From positions 1,364,001 to 1,428,000 of the forward strand of contig JARGXX010000004.1 of the NCBI GenBank assembly GCA_030374765.1: a DNA stretch of 64,000 nt. The letters are read 5' to 3'. Below the pieces are notes generated by a model that ran no database searches, was not told the origin of the DNA, and saw only the letters and a program-made list of their open reading frames with translations. Below are positions 30,614 through 41,495 of this stretch, one piece after another (position 1 is the stretch's first letter; each line of letters starts with the position of its first letter). The translations under genes and the position numbers were made by a program. The DNA is from Agarophyton chilense. Its lineage: Eukaryota > Rhodophyta > Florideophyceae > Gracilariales > Gracilariaceae.

Positions 30614-30904
30614 TTACCCGACTTGGGCACGATCCAGATTTTGAGGCAAGGTTACCCGAGCGCGTCGGTGATAGGATAAAACCTTAGACCTCGGAAGGTG
30701 CTCAATGGGTTCCACTGTATCCTCATCAGGCGAGAATCCGTACCATCGGACTTGGTAGCGAACTTCTCCCTCGGGGGTGTAGATGTGACGCACGATGCGA
30801 TCGATAACGAATTCCTGCGGGTACACTTTTCCCTGTTCGGGCTTCTGTTCCATCTTGGAACGCTCTAGTTCCCTTGAGGGTGTCAACGTAGGGTTTAGAC
30901 ACAC
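30614..30904 (-). CDS. Chromodomain segment of Gyp-C
   Basis: 96-codon minus-strand frame downstream of pol. Its core is FVIDRIVRHIYTPEG...YQVRWYGFSPDEDT, a typical chromodomain with the aromatic W-Y-G-F strand, followed by a basic tail YHRRARVTLP. In chromoviruses this domain sits at the integrase C-terminus and steers insertion to modified histones. Here it lies about 210 bp beyond the pol frame. The homologous segment of Gyp-E (63832-63551) has the same tail. Confidence 0.8.
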   Translation of the reverse strand: MCLNPTLTPSRELERSKMEQKPEQGKVYPQEFVIDRIVRHIYTPEGEVRYQVRWYGFSPDEDTVEPIEHLPRSKVLSYHRRARVTLPQNLDRAQVG

Positions 30905-31113
30905 CCCGGTGGGTTCTTTTCCGTGTTGCGAGCTGGTCTCAGCACTTCGTCCAAACGGCGCCGAGTGGCCTGTGGGCTACGTTGTAACTTCCGTCTACGG
31001 AGTCCAAACGGCCCAGTTTTGAGTTTTTCTTAAAGCTGAGATCTTCCCGATAACAACAGTGTTCTTAGATTCCGTGACGGTTGAGAAACCGCGACGCAGT
31101 AGCGTCTCCAATC

Positions 31114-34100
31114 TCAGGGGTGTAAGACTTCAACGTCAACCCGAGCTACGGGGACGAAGGTTGCTCCCGTGCAACGCGCCGTGCGACGGAGGCGGTTTGC
31201 GCGACGGTTGGTCGTCAGAGCCTTTTGATTGGCTGGGTGCCATTCGACGTGTGCCACACAAATGCGCGGGCGCCCCGTGTGGGGTGACCGTTCCTTGTGC
31301 GGGAAAATCTGCATATGCGGATGTGAGGTGGCGCTTTCGACACGCGCTAGCACTCTCCTGAGCTGTCCCCGACGGGTCTCACTCATTTCTTTCCCATTTC
31401 TGAGGGTTCCAGTGTCTCCATAGGAGTTCCTATTCCCATTCCATAACGGAGAGCCAAATTTGGTCAACCTCGTCGTCGAGATCTTCCCCGTGCGGGTCCG
31501 CTGACACAGCTCGTTCCCGAGAAAGCGGGGTTTCAGTGTGCGACACCTCAGTGTCTCGTCCGCGGCGGCGGGTGATCGTCGGCTCTTTAGGCGTTCCGGG
31601 TGCGGAGTTCTCCACACGGCTCTCCCTAGGCGGGGTTTCGTCATCTTTTCTGACGTCGTGCTCGGCTGGGTCGGCGGTGATGTCGCTACCCATACGCTGG
31701 GGTTGTGACTTCTCTGTCGCCTGCTTGGTCGGGCTCGCCGTCTCACTGTGAGAACTAGATTCCCTGTTAGGGCGACTGGCTGACGCCGAAACATGTCCTG
31801 CGAAGGAACTGAGTCCTCCTCCCCCTCCTTAGGCGGAGAGCCAGGAGGCTTGATTACCTCCGGTGGGGGAGTAACTCTGTAAGAGTTCGTTGACTGGGCC
31901 CTTGAGGGAGTGGGCCCAGGTTCGGGAGTATCCGAAGTTTCCGGTAGGTCGGTTAAACCACGTTCCGGGTGCGGAAGTATAACGGGGCGGGTGTTCGAAT
32001 CTCCGCCTGACGGGTTAACTTCCGTTGAATCATCCCCTGTGGAGGGCGTTGGTGCCGACACCACTTCCACATTTGGGTTGGGCGCTCGTGTGATGCAGTC
32101 CCTGGAGATCCGTTCGTGGCGGTTAGCGATATCCAATACCACCGTGTCCGGGTCTACAGAAACCACACGATAGGGTCCGTCCACAATTGGCGAAAGCTTG
32201 TGCCTACGTTCCTTTTCAGGATTGTAGTATTCCTTTCGAAGGAAGACGAAGTCGTCGGGCTCCACCTGAGGTAGAGGTTTGCGAACCCGATTGTCAAAGT
32301 CCTTCTTGTAGGCGCGTTGAGCTTTGTCCATTGCTTTCCGGGCTATCGGCACCATCTTCGTAAGCCACTCCTTCCAGGCTTTTCGGTACAATCCCGGTGA
32401 CGGGTACTTCGACAGCGTCGGTTGAGCCTCGATGGCGACCGGCGGCGGTGTCCTCGACAGTACCAGTTCGAATGGGGATAACGATGTAACCCGATGTACC
32501 TGGGTGTTGTATGCATACGTGATAGCGTCTGTGTACAAGTCCCAATTTTTGGGGAGATCCGCAACATACGATCTCAAAGCGTTGAGTATCGTGCGGTTAA
32601 ACCTCTCCATCTGGCCATTCCCCTGAGGGTGATACGTAGTAACAAATAAATTCCTTACATCAAGGATTTGACATACATCCTGAAAGAACTTTGATGCGAA
32701 TTGCCCTCCGTTGTCGGATAACAACTGCACCGGCGGTCCATATACGAACACCCAATGGGTCACGAACGCTTGCGCGACGGTAGCGGCGGTGATCCGCTTC
32801 AGCGGCACAGTTCTCGTTAGCTTAGAGAACCTGTCAGAAATGACAAGCAGATACCGATGACCTCGGGGCGTCCTGATAAACTCCCCTAGGATGTCTATGG
32901 CCACGAATTCGAGTGGAGCCCGTGCCGGGAACAGCGTCAACTTCTTAGAGTGCTTCCGAAGTTTGACGTCATTCTTGGCGCAATTGGCGCAGGCCCGTCT
33001 GACGGCGTAACAATCGAATGCCATTGCCGGCCAGTAAAAGTCCGTTCTCAACGTGAGGTACAGTTTTCTTCCCCCGGGGTGGGCGCCAACCTTCACATAG
33101 TGAGTGAGGTGTAATACCCGCTGTTGTAGGGTGTGCGGCACCACTATCCTCGGGCGAGGTCCACACGGCACCACTATTCTCGGGCGAGGTCCAACGGTCC
33201 TGATTAGGTAACCCTGATCGTCGTCCTCGAAAGGTAACTGAAATCCTCCGTTGAGGCGAGCCCGAATCCGTGTACAGAATGGGTCGAGCTGTTGCTCGCG
33301 TATCATCTCCTCTGTAGAGATAGGTATAAAAGAGCCGGTCGGCGAATCCAGACTCTCGTTGACGAGTATATCGTCACAAACATCATCCGTCAGCGGTTGA
33401 GCTCCTCCCTCGAGGTCCGATACCATAAAACATGGGATGTCATCGTCCTCGTAGGGTTCCGTTTCCGCTGTGGTTCCCAAGCGGGATAGTGCATCAGCCT
33501 GAGTGTTCAGCTTCCCTTTCTTGTACAGGATCTCAAAGTCGAATTCCGACAGTCGGAGACGCCAGCGCATAAGGCGGCCCGAGGGTTCGGAGATCTCCAG
33601 GAGCCAACGCAAGCATGCGTGGTCCGTATGGACTTTGAAACGAGTACCCATCAGATAGGGGCGAAGTGTAGCTAAGGCCCACAAAACGGCTAAACATTCT
33701 TTCTCGGAGACCGAGTAGTTCCTTTCATGGACATTCAGGGAACGCGACCAGTACCCAATAGGGTGACGTTCACCATCCTCAGAGGATTGGAACAGTGCAC
33801 ACCCTACTTGGTTTGCACTAGCATCGGTGTCCACTTCGTAAGGGAGCCCAGGATTGGGTAGAGCCAAGATTGGCGGTGATGTTACGGCATTCACCAGTGC
33901 CGTGAAGGCAGACGCTTCCGCGTCGCCAAAAGGTTCCAGTTCAACTGGTTGTCCCTTCGTCAGGAGCCTGTTGAGGGGGGTGGCAATATCCGCAATGTTC
34001 GGGACGAATCGGCGATACACGTTACACAGACCTAAGAAGGATCGCAACTCCGTTTGAGTTTTCGGATGTTTTGCTTCCTTCAAGGATTTCACTCGTACTT

Positions 34101-35991
34101 CATCGATTGAAAGCTGTCCGGGACGGATGATATGACCCAGATACTTAACCGAATCGGTGAAAAACTCGCACTTCTTGAGTTTCAAGGTGATTCCCGCGTC
34201 GCGGAGTATCTTCATTACGTTCCTGACGTGTTCGAGGTGGTCATCCAGGTTGTTGGAGAAGACAATAATGTCGTCTAAATACACTAGACACGTCCTCCAC
34301 TTGAAGGGAGCCAACAGAATGTCTATCGCCCGTTGAAACGTTGCGGGGACATTTGTCAACCCAAAAGGCATCCTCCGGAATCGGAAAAGTCCTTGATGAC
34401 ACACGAAAGCCGTTTTGTCTCGATCTTCCTCCCTAATAGGGACTTGCCAGTAGCCCGAATTGGCGTCGAGGGTAGAGAAAACAGTAGCGCTCCCAAGGGA
34501 GTCGATGTATTCGTCCATCCGAGGGATCGGGTACACATCCTTAATGGTTACCTCGTTCAGGCGTCTGTAGTCGATGCAGAAACGCCACGATCCATCCGGT
34601 TTCGGAACTAACACCACGGGTGAGGCCCAAGCGGACTGGGCAGGTTCAATTACGCCCGCTTTAAGCATCTTCTCCACCTGAGATTTCTCCTCTTCCCGAG
34701 CTTTCGGTCCAGCCCTGTAAGGGTGTTGGGCAATAGGCCGAGTGTTCGGTAACAAGTCGATGCGGTGTTCTGTAATCCCAATAGTTCCAAGGGAACCATC
34801 CCACATGGGGGTAAATTCACGAAGCATGTGCCTCAGCTTCTCCCGATGAGATGCGGGTACATGGTTGAGATCCCATTTCTCCAATTCCTGAACAGGATCC
34901 GTCTGGTCTGCTCCTGTGATAGGGGCCGTAACCTCCTGAGGTTTAAAGTGTTCAGCGTGTGGAGCTGCAGTCGTATGCTCACCGTCTTCCGCGATTTCGG
35001 CAGTGTCCTCCCCCTCCTTAGGGTCCGCCACACCAAGGACCTCTGCGATAGAGATCTTTGTAGGTACGACCGCATGCGGGTGTGGAAGAACAGAACCCAG
35101 GATCTGGTGTTTGACCAAATGCTGCGTTGTCTTTCCAAAGTTGGCTACCAAAACCTTGAAAGGTTTATCCGGTTCCACGGAGACAACCCCATTCGCAAGG
35201 GCGAGTTGACGCCGCGTATACAGAGACGGGTTCGGTTGTACCACATGCACACCAATTTGCTTGGTAACAACTGTGACCCAAACCTGGGTTTCTGGCGGGA
35301 TAGCCACTGACTTCGCAACCTCTACCCGTGTAGACACCGGGTCCTTCTTCACAGATTCCTGCGCGACAGGGAGAGGAACGCGTATTCGCGCTGCTCCCTG
35401 TAAGGGTTTACGAACGATTGGGATCGTAGACCCGTCTTCGAGTTCCACAGTTCTATTCCGAGGACGGATGGCTTCCACGAGGCGGTCGCAAAAGTCACAA
35501 CCCAGTATGACTGGTGCTGCAAGTGACTTGCATACAATAAACTCTAGCTGAACGAGATAGGAGCCTAACCTCACCATGAGGGAAATTGTACCCAGTGTCC
35601 ATAGTGGGTTGTTGTTCGCATCGGCGATATCCAAACGTGGACCGGTACGAACTTGAACTCGGAGCAGCGGGGGTAACAATTCAACATGAATTAAGTTAGG
35701 AGCGGCTCCTGTATCCAGGACAGATATTTGACGAACCATAAACTGGTTGGACAGGCCGAAGTCGGCGAATACTTTATAATTCCGCTTGGCCATTACCATA
35801 ACTCGATCCGGAATACGGAGATTACGGGACCGTATCCACGGGCGACGGAGGACACTAAAGTATCCCGAGTTAATGTCGGTGTCAGCCGTTCTCCTTGAAA
35901 GGATAGTCAAAGCTGGGGAGCAAAGCTGGAGCGCCTCGGGCGTCTTCAACTCCGGCTTAAAAGACGCCCCTCCCGCAGGGGAGACTCCCAA
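31114..35991 (-). CDS. Pol polyprotein of Gyp-C
   Basis: Uninterrupted frame of about 1600 codons. Order of domains: retropepsin (VLDTGAAPNLIH, about residue 90), reverse transcriptase (FRRMPFGLTNVPATFQR and YLDDIIVFS), RNase H (DTDASANQVGCALF and the ERNYSVSEKECLA block), integrase zinc domain (HLTHYVKVGAHPGG, then CANC), integrase core (DILGEF, LLSDNGGQF, GQMERFNRT), GPY/F module (GPYRVVSVD), then a low-complexity Pro/Ser-rich C-terminal region of about 250 residues. It ends before the chromodomain. No ATG marks the start at 35991, which suggests expression by the read-through or frameshift usual in the family. Confidence 0.88.
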   Translation of the reverse strand: MGVSPAGGASFKPELKTPEALQLCSPALTILSRRTADTDINSGYFSVLRRPWIRSRNLRIPDRVMVMAKRNYKVFADFGLSNQFMVRQISVLDTGAAPNLIHVELLPPLLRVQVRTGPRLDIADANNNPLWTLGTISLMVRLGSYLVQLEFIVCKSLAAPVILGCDFCDRLVEAIRPRNRTVELEDGSTIPIVRKPLQGAARIRVPLPVAQESVKKDPVSTRVEVAKSVAIPPETQVWVTVVTKQIGVHVVQPNPSLYTRRQLALANGVVSVEPDKPFKVLVANFGKTTQHLVKHQILGSVLPHPHAVVPTKISIAEVLGVADPKEGEDTAEIAEDGEHTTAAPHAEHFKPQEVTAPITGADQTDPVQELEKWDLNHVPASHREKLRHMLREFTPMWDGSLGTIGITEHRIDLLPNTRPIAQHPYRAGPKAREEEKSQVEKMLKAGVIEPAQSAWASPVVLVPKPDGSWRFCIDYRRLNEVTIKDVYPIPRMDEYIDSLGSATVFSTLDANSGYWQVPIREEDRDKTAFVCHQGLFRFRRMPFGLTNVPATFQRAIDILLAPFKWRTCLVYLDDIIVFSNNLDDHLEHVRNVMKILRDAGITLKLKKCEFFTDSVKYLGHIIRPGQLSIDEVRVKSLKEAKHPKTQTELRSFLGLCNVYRRFVPNIADIATPLNRLLTKGQPVELEPFGDAEASAFTALVNAVTSPPILALPNPGLPYEVDTDASANQVGCALFQSSEDGERHPIGYWSRSLNVHERNYSVSEKECLAVLWALATLRPYLMGTRFKVHTDHACLRWLLEISEPSGRLMRWRLRLSEFDFEILYKKGKLNTQADALSRLGTTAETEPYEDDDIPCFMVSDLEGGAQPLTDDVCDDILVNESLDSPTGSFIPISTEEMIREQQLDPFCTRIRARLNGGFQLPFEDDDQGYLIRTVGPRPRIVVPCGPRPRIVVPHTLQQRVLHLTHYVKVGAHPGGRKLYLTLRTDFYWPAMAFDCYAVRRACANCAKNDVKLRKHSKKLTLFPARAPLEFVAIDILGEFIRTPRGHRYLLVISDRFSKLTRTVPLKRITAATVAQAFVTHWVFVYGPPVQLLSDNGGQFASKFFQDVCQILDVRNLFVTTYHPQGNGQMERFNRTILNALRSYVADLPKNWDLYTDAITYAYNTQVHRVTSLSPFELVLSRTPPPVAIEAQPTLSKYPSPGLYRKAWKEWLTKMVPIARKAMDKAQRAYKKDFDNRVRKPLPQVEPDDFVFLRKEYYNPEKERRHKLSPIVDGPYRVVSVDPDTVVLDIANRHERISRDCITRAPNPNVEVVSAPTPSTGDDSTEVNPSGGDSNTRPVILPHPERGLTDLPETSDTPEPGPTPSRAQSTNSYRVTPPPEVIKPPGSPPKEGEEDSVPSQDMFRRQPVALTGNLVLTVRRRARPSRRQRSHNPSVWVATSPPTQPSTTSEKMTKPRLGRAVWRTPHPERLKSRRSPAAADETLRCRTLKPRFLGNELCQRTRTGKISTTRLTKFGSPLWNGNRNSYGDTGTLRNGKEMSETRRGQLRRVLARVESATSHPHMQIFPHKERSPHTGRPRICVAHVEWHPANQKALTTNRRANRLRRTARCTGATFVPVARVDVEVLHP

Positions 35992-35993
35992 GT

Positions 35994-38024
35994 TTAGTTT
36001 TTCGAAGCGGACCCCACCGAATTCGGTGCAGCTGCCTCGAAGGGGACCGGTTGTTCCCCGTTCGCGAGTACAAGTTCTGTATCCCTGTCAGCAAGGTGAG
36101 CTCGGAGTATCCTTTGTTCCTCATAGGACCTACTCGGGACTCGAGCTTTCTCCTCAGGGGTTAGAGCCTCGTACTGAGCGATAATTCGTGAACCCTCCCG
36201 CAGGGGAAATGTGCAGTCTGGTGCTTTCTGACCACAGAGGTAACACAAATAGCAAATCAGCTCTGCCGGGTTCGGTTGTGGACTTGAATCCACGCGACGT
36301 GGTGCTGTATCCCTCCATCCGGGGCGAGAGAACCGAGCAGCGGTATTCGCAAAAGGTAGCGATGCGGCTGGCACCCTCTGTCCTTGGGTATAGAGCGCAG
36401 GGTCTTCATCCGTAGTCGGAGCGGATGTCGACGGCAACTCAGATGTACCCATAGATTCGGGGTTACTTCCCATGAAGTGAATGTTACCATTGACCCCCAC
36501 AGGGGCAGGGCCTCCTGCGAGTGACAAAGACGAGTTACCTCCATCGGCGAGGAGTGCACTTGTCGGCCGACTCTTTCGGTTCTGCCGGGCACGGAGAGTA
36601 TCCCCCTCAGCCTGGGCGTACTGAACCAGTTCCAAGTAGGTCAACTTGCGCTTCTCTTCCCGATGTCGGGCAACCAATGCCCTTATCGAGGGGTCCAAAC
36701 CATCCACAAACATGGTGCATCTCTCGTAGGCGGGGAATACATTCCCGCATCGGTGAAACGCTTTATTCAAGCGAGTTGAATACACCGTTTCGGTTTCCAT
36801 CGGCTTCTGCCGCGTATCCCTTAATTCAAGGATTGCTTCCTGAATCGCATTTCCAGTAGCGTATGACCTCAAGAGGTACTGCACCGCTTCGGGCCAGCAC
36901 GTGACTCCCCCTTCCGAGGCTCAGGATGATCCACGGACGGAAATGAACTGGTCTTCAGCCATTCCCTTTAAGAAATAGGGTAATGAAAGATACGCTTGCG
37001 CTTCACTCATACCGAGGATGTCAGCCTCCTGGACGAACCTCGCAAGGAAATCGAGCACCAGAATTGGGTCTGTTCCTGTGAACTCACTCTTCTGTAGGGT
37101 GATGCTCAGCCTTTTGATGTAGTCCTTGACCTTACCCGTTCCGCGGGATGTTCGATCTCCCGAAGGGTTATCCAACCGGTAATAGCGGTACGATAGCAGC
37201 TTCCGATAGAGAGGATTCGTCGGCTTCAGCTCCCTTAATCCAAGGTGTTTCCTACCCTTCTTCCGGGTACGGATTGCCGCTTGAGAGGTGTAAGTAGCCT
37301 TCGACCGAGTCGCCCGGGATGACCGGCGTCCATCTTCACTATCCGAAGATTCGGAGGACGAACTCGATGACGAGCGATTGGGATCGGAATCCGATAAATC
37401 CTCTTGGGGGTGAACCCTCTTCTTGGACTTGCGGCGGTCCCGTTTAGCGGAGCGGTGTTCTTCGTCTTCCGAAACGTCGGGTTTATCCTTCGAGGCTTCT
37501 GTGTCTCCGTCCATATGGATAATGGCCTCGAGGGTGTCCAGCCCAGCTCAGAAGCGTTCCGCTTGCACGCGGTGTTCCTCCACGAGGCTCCGGTACTCCT
37601 GGATAAAGACCCCAGGGGTACCAAAGCTTTCCAAAAGGGAGTTCACATCCCTCCTGAGGGTACGAAGGTCATCGGCGACTCCCCGCACCTGGGCGTCCTC
37701 CACCTTGCGGCGGAGGGTAGTAACCTCCTGAAGGAGCTCGACGTGAGCCGCGTTGGCGATATCGATTCGAGTCTCCAGGCGCTGTAATTCAGGGTCGGCC
37801 CGAGTTCGGGGTGCTGCTGAGGGGGTCTCCACCACTGGAGCTGGGCCCACAGCCACGACCTCTCGAGGACCTGAAACCACTGAGGGTGCTCTCCGAGTGT
37901 CCGGATCGATACCGGAATCGTTCCGATCTTCGGGAATTGAGTTCCTCGACCTAGGCGGGGCCGGGGGCACTGAATCCGCTTGACGGTTCGATCCAGTCCT
38001 GGAACCACGGGTAATCGGCGACAT
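35994..38024 (-). pseudogene. Gag region of Gyp-C
   Basis: Minus-strand coding region upstream of pol. The first part is acidic/Pro-rich and contains a predicted coiled coil (DPELQRLETRIDIANAAHVE). The middle part starts with charged KRDRRKSKKR and Ser-rich stretches, then a capsid-like helical region (YYRLDNPSGDRTSRG, FLARFVQEADILGMSEAQAY). The last part has RQWP-type capsid C-terminal features and a Cys-rich CYLCYLCGQKAPDC knuckle. It carries a few breaks. Confidence 0.65.
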
Positions 38025-38235
38025 GCTGCAGACACGATACCGACGATTCGGGGTAACGATGAAATTCGATCACGAGATTCCCGGAGAACGGATGACGTAA
38101 CACAAACCAAAAATAAAAACCAATTCCACCCTTTCCAAATGGGACCACTACAACAAATCTTCACGACGGTGCTTCCTCTTCCAAGAGATATTCCAACACG
38201 TGGATAACCACCCCAAAAGTCCGAGAACGGATTCT

Positions 38236-38249
38236 AAGTCAGGAGACCA
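38236..38249 (-). other. Primer-binding site of Gyp-C
   Basis: Minus-strand TGGTCTCCTGACTT, two bases inside the 5' LTR; close to the Gyp-A site at 568-581. Confidence 0.65.
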
Positions 38250-38251
38250 CT

Positions 38252-39175
38252 TGTGGAGCAAAACCCGGGGACGGGAAGTGCTCTCAAGGTGTTCCAAGCC
38301 TTGCTCCCTGGGGGAGGCAGACTCAGAGACAGAGCCCTCCGTTCCACCTGTAGTGTGGGGTGTAACTCCCACGGGGGATTCCGGCAGTACCGACGGAGGT
38401 GAGGGGTAGAAACCGTTGGGTCGGGAATGGGTCTGGGTATCCCAAAGAATGGGGGAAAATCCGGCGAAGAGGAAAAACTGGGCGAGGGTCGGGCACTAAC
38501 AGGCACCGGACCCGAGAACCAGAAAAGGGGCGAAACAACAAAAGAAACCCAATACAGGGGCGAAAACCTGTCCTCGAAAGGAAACACAAAAAGCACGCAA
38601 CAAGTAAGCAGAACCCCCACGGGGTATCGTGCACGCAGGTCGTCTGAGCTGTCCCAAGGGGATGGTTGCACGGAACCCAAACGTGGGCACTCTCCAAGTG
38701 GAGTCGTGTCCCTACGCAGGCGTTGCTAACCAGAGCTCGTTCCGGGTTGTAAGGCCGAAACGATGGCGACGAAGAACCTCTAAAGGTATCGAAGACCAAC
38801 CTTTTGTTTCCATTTACTCTGAGCTTCGGACTGTCAGATCTCGTCTCCCTAAGTAGGGCCCACTAACTAAACTCTACTAATTACAGTAGTGCACACCTGC
38901 TCAGGGCCATACACGTGGAGATCCCACTGGCAGGGCCCAAAAGTCCAACGTTGTAACAAATATCCGAAAATCGGTGCCAAAATTAAGCCACGTGTATCAC
39001 GAGGCCAATCCAACCATGGGCCATCCGAATATTCCCTTCATAGGCGAACTCTAACCAGAAAACAGTGCCACCTCAGCACACCTTAGAGGAGATCATAGTC
39101 ATAACCCTCGGAGGGTTCAATCCTCATTCTATGAGTTGCATCTTCAAGTATCCCCTAACTGGGCGTTGCTCTACA
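38252..39175 (-). repeat. 5' LTR of Gyp-C (924 bp)
   Basis: Partner of 27389-28311 with about ten differences noticed by eye, mostly near the ends. Confidence 0.9.
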
Positions 39176-40467
39176 AGTACAGTTTAATGGATGTACGATA
39201 GAGCATTCGGAAGATTTCAGCATCAAGCTATCCATGCAACGGGATTCAGAATCTATCAAACCGCTGAACATCAGTGCTCAACGAAGAACCATGATGAACG
39301 ACAAGGCATCCGAATACGAGAAAAGAGCATACCGCAAGATGGCTGGTGAACTAATATGGCTTGGCAGCGGAGCACATCCAAAAGCTGCTTACATCGGATC
39401 AACTATGCAGCAGCGGCTCCCTCGCTTAAGAGTAGATGATTTGATCGAAGCCAATAAGAACCTGGTAGCGGTGAAGAAGCTGCACTCTGTTTTGATATAC
39501 AAAAGACCACCAGAAATAGTCAAATGTGCGGAAGTGTTAACATTTTTAGATGCAGCTTTCAATGTCATTTTGTCGCAGCTCTATGGACAAACTGGATTTA
39601 TAACAGGCCTTCGATTGCGCACAATGAGTGGAAATGCCACCATCTACCACATAATTGATTAGTCAAGTGGAAAGCAGCGCAAAGTATCTTACTCTTCCTA
39701 CGGGGCTTAGATTCTGGCATGCACTGAGGCAGACGATCGTGGGTTTACTTAAAGTGCGCAATGAAATCTATATCTTCAGTAGATGATTTCAAACACATCC
39801 TGAACGTTGATTCAAAAGGACTCTTCGACACGATAACTACATTGCATGAAGGTAGAAATTATCGTCTCCGTCAGACAATTCATCGTATCAGGAATTCTTT
39901 TGAAGCAAGAGAACTAGATGTGCTACGATGGGTGCAGGAGAGGGTCAACATAGCCGATGCGTTGACTAAGTGCAACCCCGATTCTCACCGCTTGCTGAAC
40001 AAAATTGCAGCAACAAGCAGGCTATGCTTGCCCCCGCATCATTCTTTTGAACTCGACAGCAAGAGTTGGACGTGAGTTGCATTATAAAGCTCATGCAACT
40101 TGGGGGTGTGTGAGAGCTTAAACTGATAAAATCAAATTGAGATATAAAGCATGCGCTAAATGCAGCTCGTAGCAATACTGCATTACGAATATATCAAGCA
40201 TAATTGTCAGCTCTGCGCTGCGCGCCATGACTGCGAAAGGTCATACAAGCAGAATGCAACCCCAACGTATCCAAAGCGAACGGACACGCAAGCAAGGGGA
40301 TAGCAAGGGGATAAAAGGGGCAAGTGAGACCCCGAGCAGTAAACGATCGCGGAGGCAGAAGAACCGACGCGCAGGAATCCTTTGTCCTGAACCACTTCCA
40401 CTCTTGCACTTTCTGGTACATTCATTTGCCCTAAGTAATCATGAGCGACAGCCACAGTCGTCTCACA
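39176..40467 (+). mobile_element. 3' end of a copia-type element (Cop-B right piece)
   Basis: Plus-strand remnant beginning directly after the Gyp-C LTR. It has a late reverse transcriptase and RNase H region (about 39234-40075): LTFLDAAFN, YGQTGFITG, SSGKQRKVSYSSYGA, the RLRQTIHRIRNSFEARELD block, and NIADALTK, all typical of copia RNase H. A purine tract (near 40101) and an LTR from 40109 (TGTGAGAG) to 40467 (TCTCACA) follow. The front of the element is missing here. The LTR end touches the first base of duplication copy 2. Broken, with a few breaks. Confidence 0.75.
40109..40467 (+). repeat. 3' LTR of Cop-B (359 bp)
   Basis: TGTGAGA...TCTCACA inverted ends, preceded by TTGGGGGTG. The following bases CCAGT would be the target duplication; the undisturbed site is at 20501-20505 in copy 1. 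Confidence 0.7.
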
Positions 40468-41265
40468 CCAGTACAGGGAAAAATTACGTAAATATAAATA
40501 ATATACGCCAACTGCGGTAGTACTTCTTTTGAAGACAATATTAATTTTTGGGTTAGTGTAACGGGAAACGCAACTGCAACACAAGGTGGAGTTGCAGTTC
40601 TGATTCGGATTTTAACTGCGTAGGTTTTCTAAGTACAAAAGCTACCAGATAAAGGCGATACCTATGCCATGCATATATCAAGGACAATCCAGGAAGTGCC
40701 ATTCACAAGCTGGACTTGAATCATCAGATACAGCTATGTAAGAAACAATACCAGATTGTGGTGCTGACAGTAAAACCACTAGAGACTTCCAGAAATCCGT
40801 TGTGGTATCAAGTAGGCACTTCACAATGACGGTACAGCAATAATTAGACTGTTGAGAGCAACGTACTTATCGATGGGCAGTATCCGTTGTCAAACAGCCT
40901 CCGAGATCTCTTCAAGAGCTGGCGGGGCACAACGTAAACTGAAAGAATAGTACGTGCCTGATTGAAAAATGTAGAAAAGCGCGAGGAAGAAAGGTGTCTG
41001 ATTTGTGGGTCGCGGAACGTGTGGAATGTTCCGGCACTGCTGTAACACACGTGTAGGACGTGCCAGCAGCGCCGGGAGTTCCTACATCTTTGTTGACGCC
41101 GACGTTGCAGTGGTATTCTGGTGATGTCAGGCGTAGTTGTTACATTTTAATTGGTTAGTGTGCTGCTGTACTGGCTTCTAGAAGCCAATAGAGTAACCTA
41201 GAAGCACACCGTAGTAATAAGTGAGTATCAATGCGTTGCAGCCCATTCTGTGGGTTCTAGATCTC

Positions 41266-41273
41266 TATAAAAG
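41266..41273 (+). promoter_or_regulatory. TATA box in Gyp-D 5' LTR
   Basis: TATAAAAG in a typical U3 position, about 100 bp before a GAGGCG repeat cluster. The same box is at 47025-47032 in the other LTR. Confidence 0.65.
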
Positions 41274-41374
41274 GGCCTCTGAAGTCTCCGAACACCATCT
41301 CGGACGACCTCAAGCCAACAAACACCCAATTCAACTATTTCCTTTGGCTTCGAGCCCTTCAACTATAACAAAAG

Positions 41375-41495
41375 GTGAGGCGTTTGCCGCCTAGGGTCCA
41401 GTGAGGCGCTTGCCGCTGGAGGAGCAACCCTATAATTATCTAAAATCGGTGAGGCGTTTGCCGCCGTATAGAGGACCAGTGAGGCGTTTGCCGCT
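41375..41495 (+). repeat. Four GTGAGGCGTTTGCCGC repeats in the Gyp-D leader
   Basis: Near-identical 16-mers at 41375, 41401 (with C for T), 41449 and 41479, irregularly spaced by 26, 48 and 30 bp. They lie downstream of the TATA box, so in the transcribed part of the LTR, and each can fold as GGCG...CGCC. They could be a leader RNA structure or a binding site. The second LTR has the same set. Confidence 0.75.

Larger units (their letters stand above)
27389..39175 (-). mobile_element. Gyp-C: 11.8-kb chromodomain Ty3/gypsy element with both LTRs
   Basis: Minus-strand element. Parts in order: 5' LTR (39175-38252), primer site, gag region (about 38024-35994, with a coiled-coil N-terminal part and a Cys knuckle), a long uninterrupted pol frame (35991-31114) with protease (LDTGAAPN), reverse transcriptase (YLDDIIVFS), RNase H, zinc-bearing integrase and GPYRVVSVD module, a separate chromodomain segment (30904-30614), a CTT-rich tract, antisense frames (28393-30212, plus strand), polypurine tract and 3' LTR (28311-27389). 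The LTRs differ by roughly 1%, so it is young. Pol looks whole; the rest has a few breaks. The flanking five bases (cctat and agtac) do not match, so the element or its flanks were rearranged after insertion. Confidence 0.9.

Noticed and set aside
34765-35310. 181-codon plus-strand frame opposite Gyp-C pol
   Set aside because: Lies wholly over conserved protease/RT coding sequence on the other strand and has no counterpart in the other elements, unlike the 3' antisense gene.
41375-41495. CRISPR-like array of four GTGAGGCG repeats
   Set aside because: Spacing is irregular, the repeats lie inside an LTR, and the host is eukaryotic.
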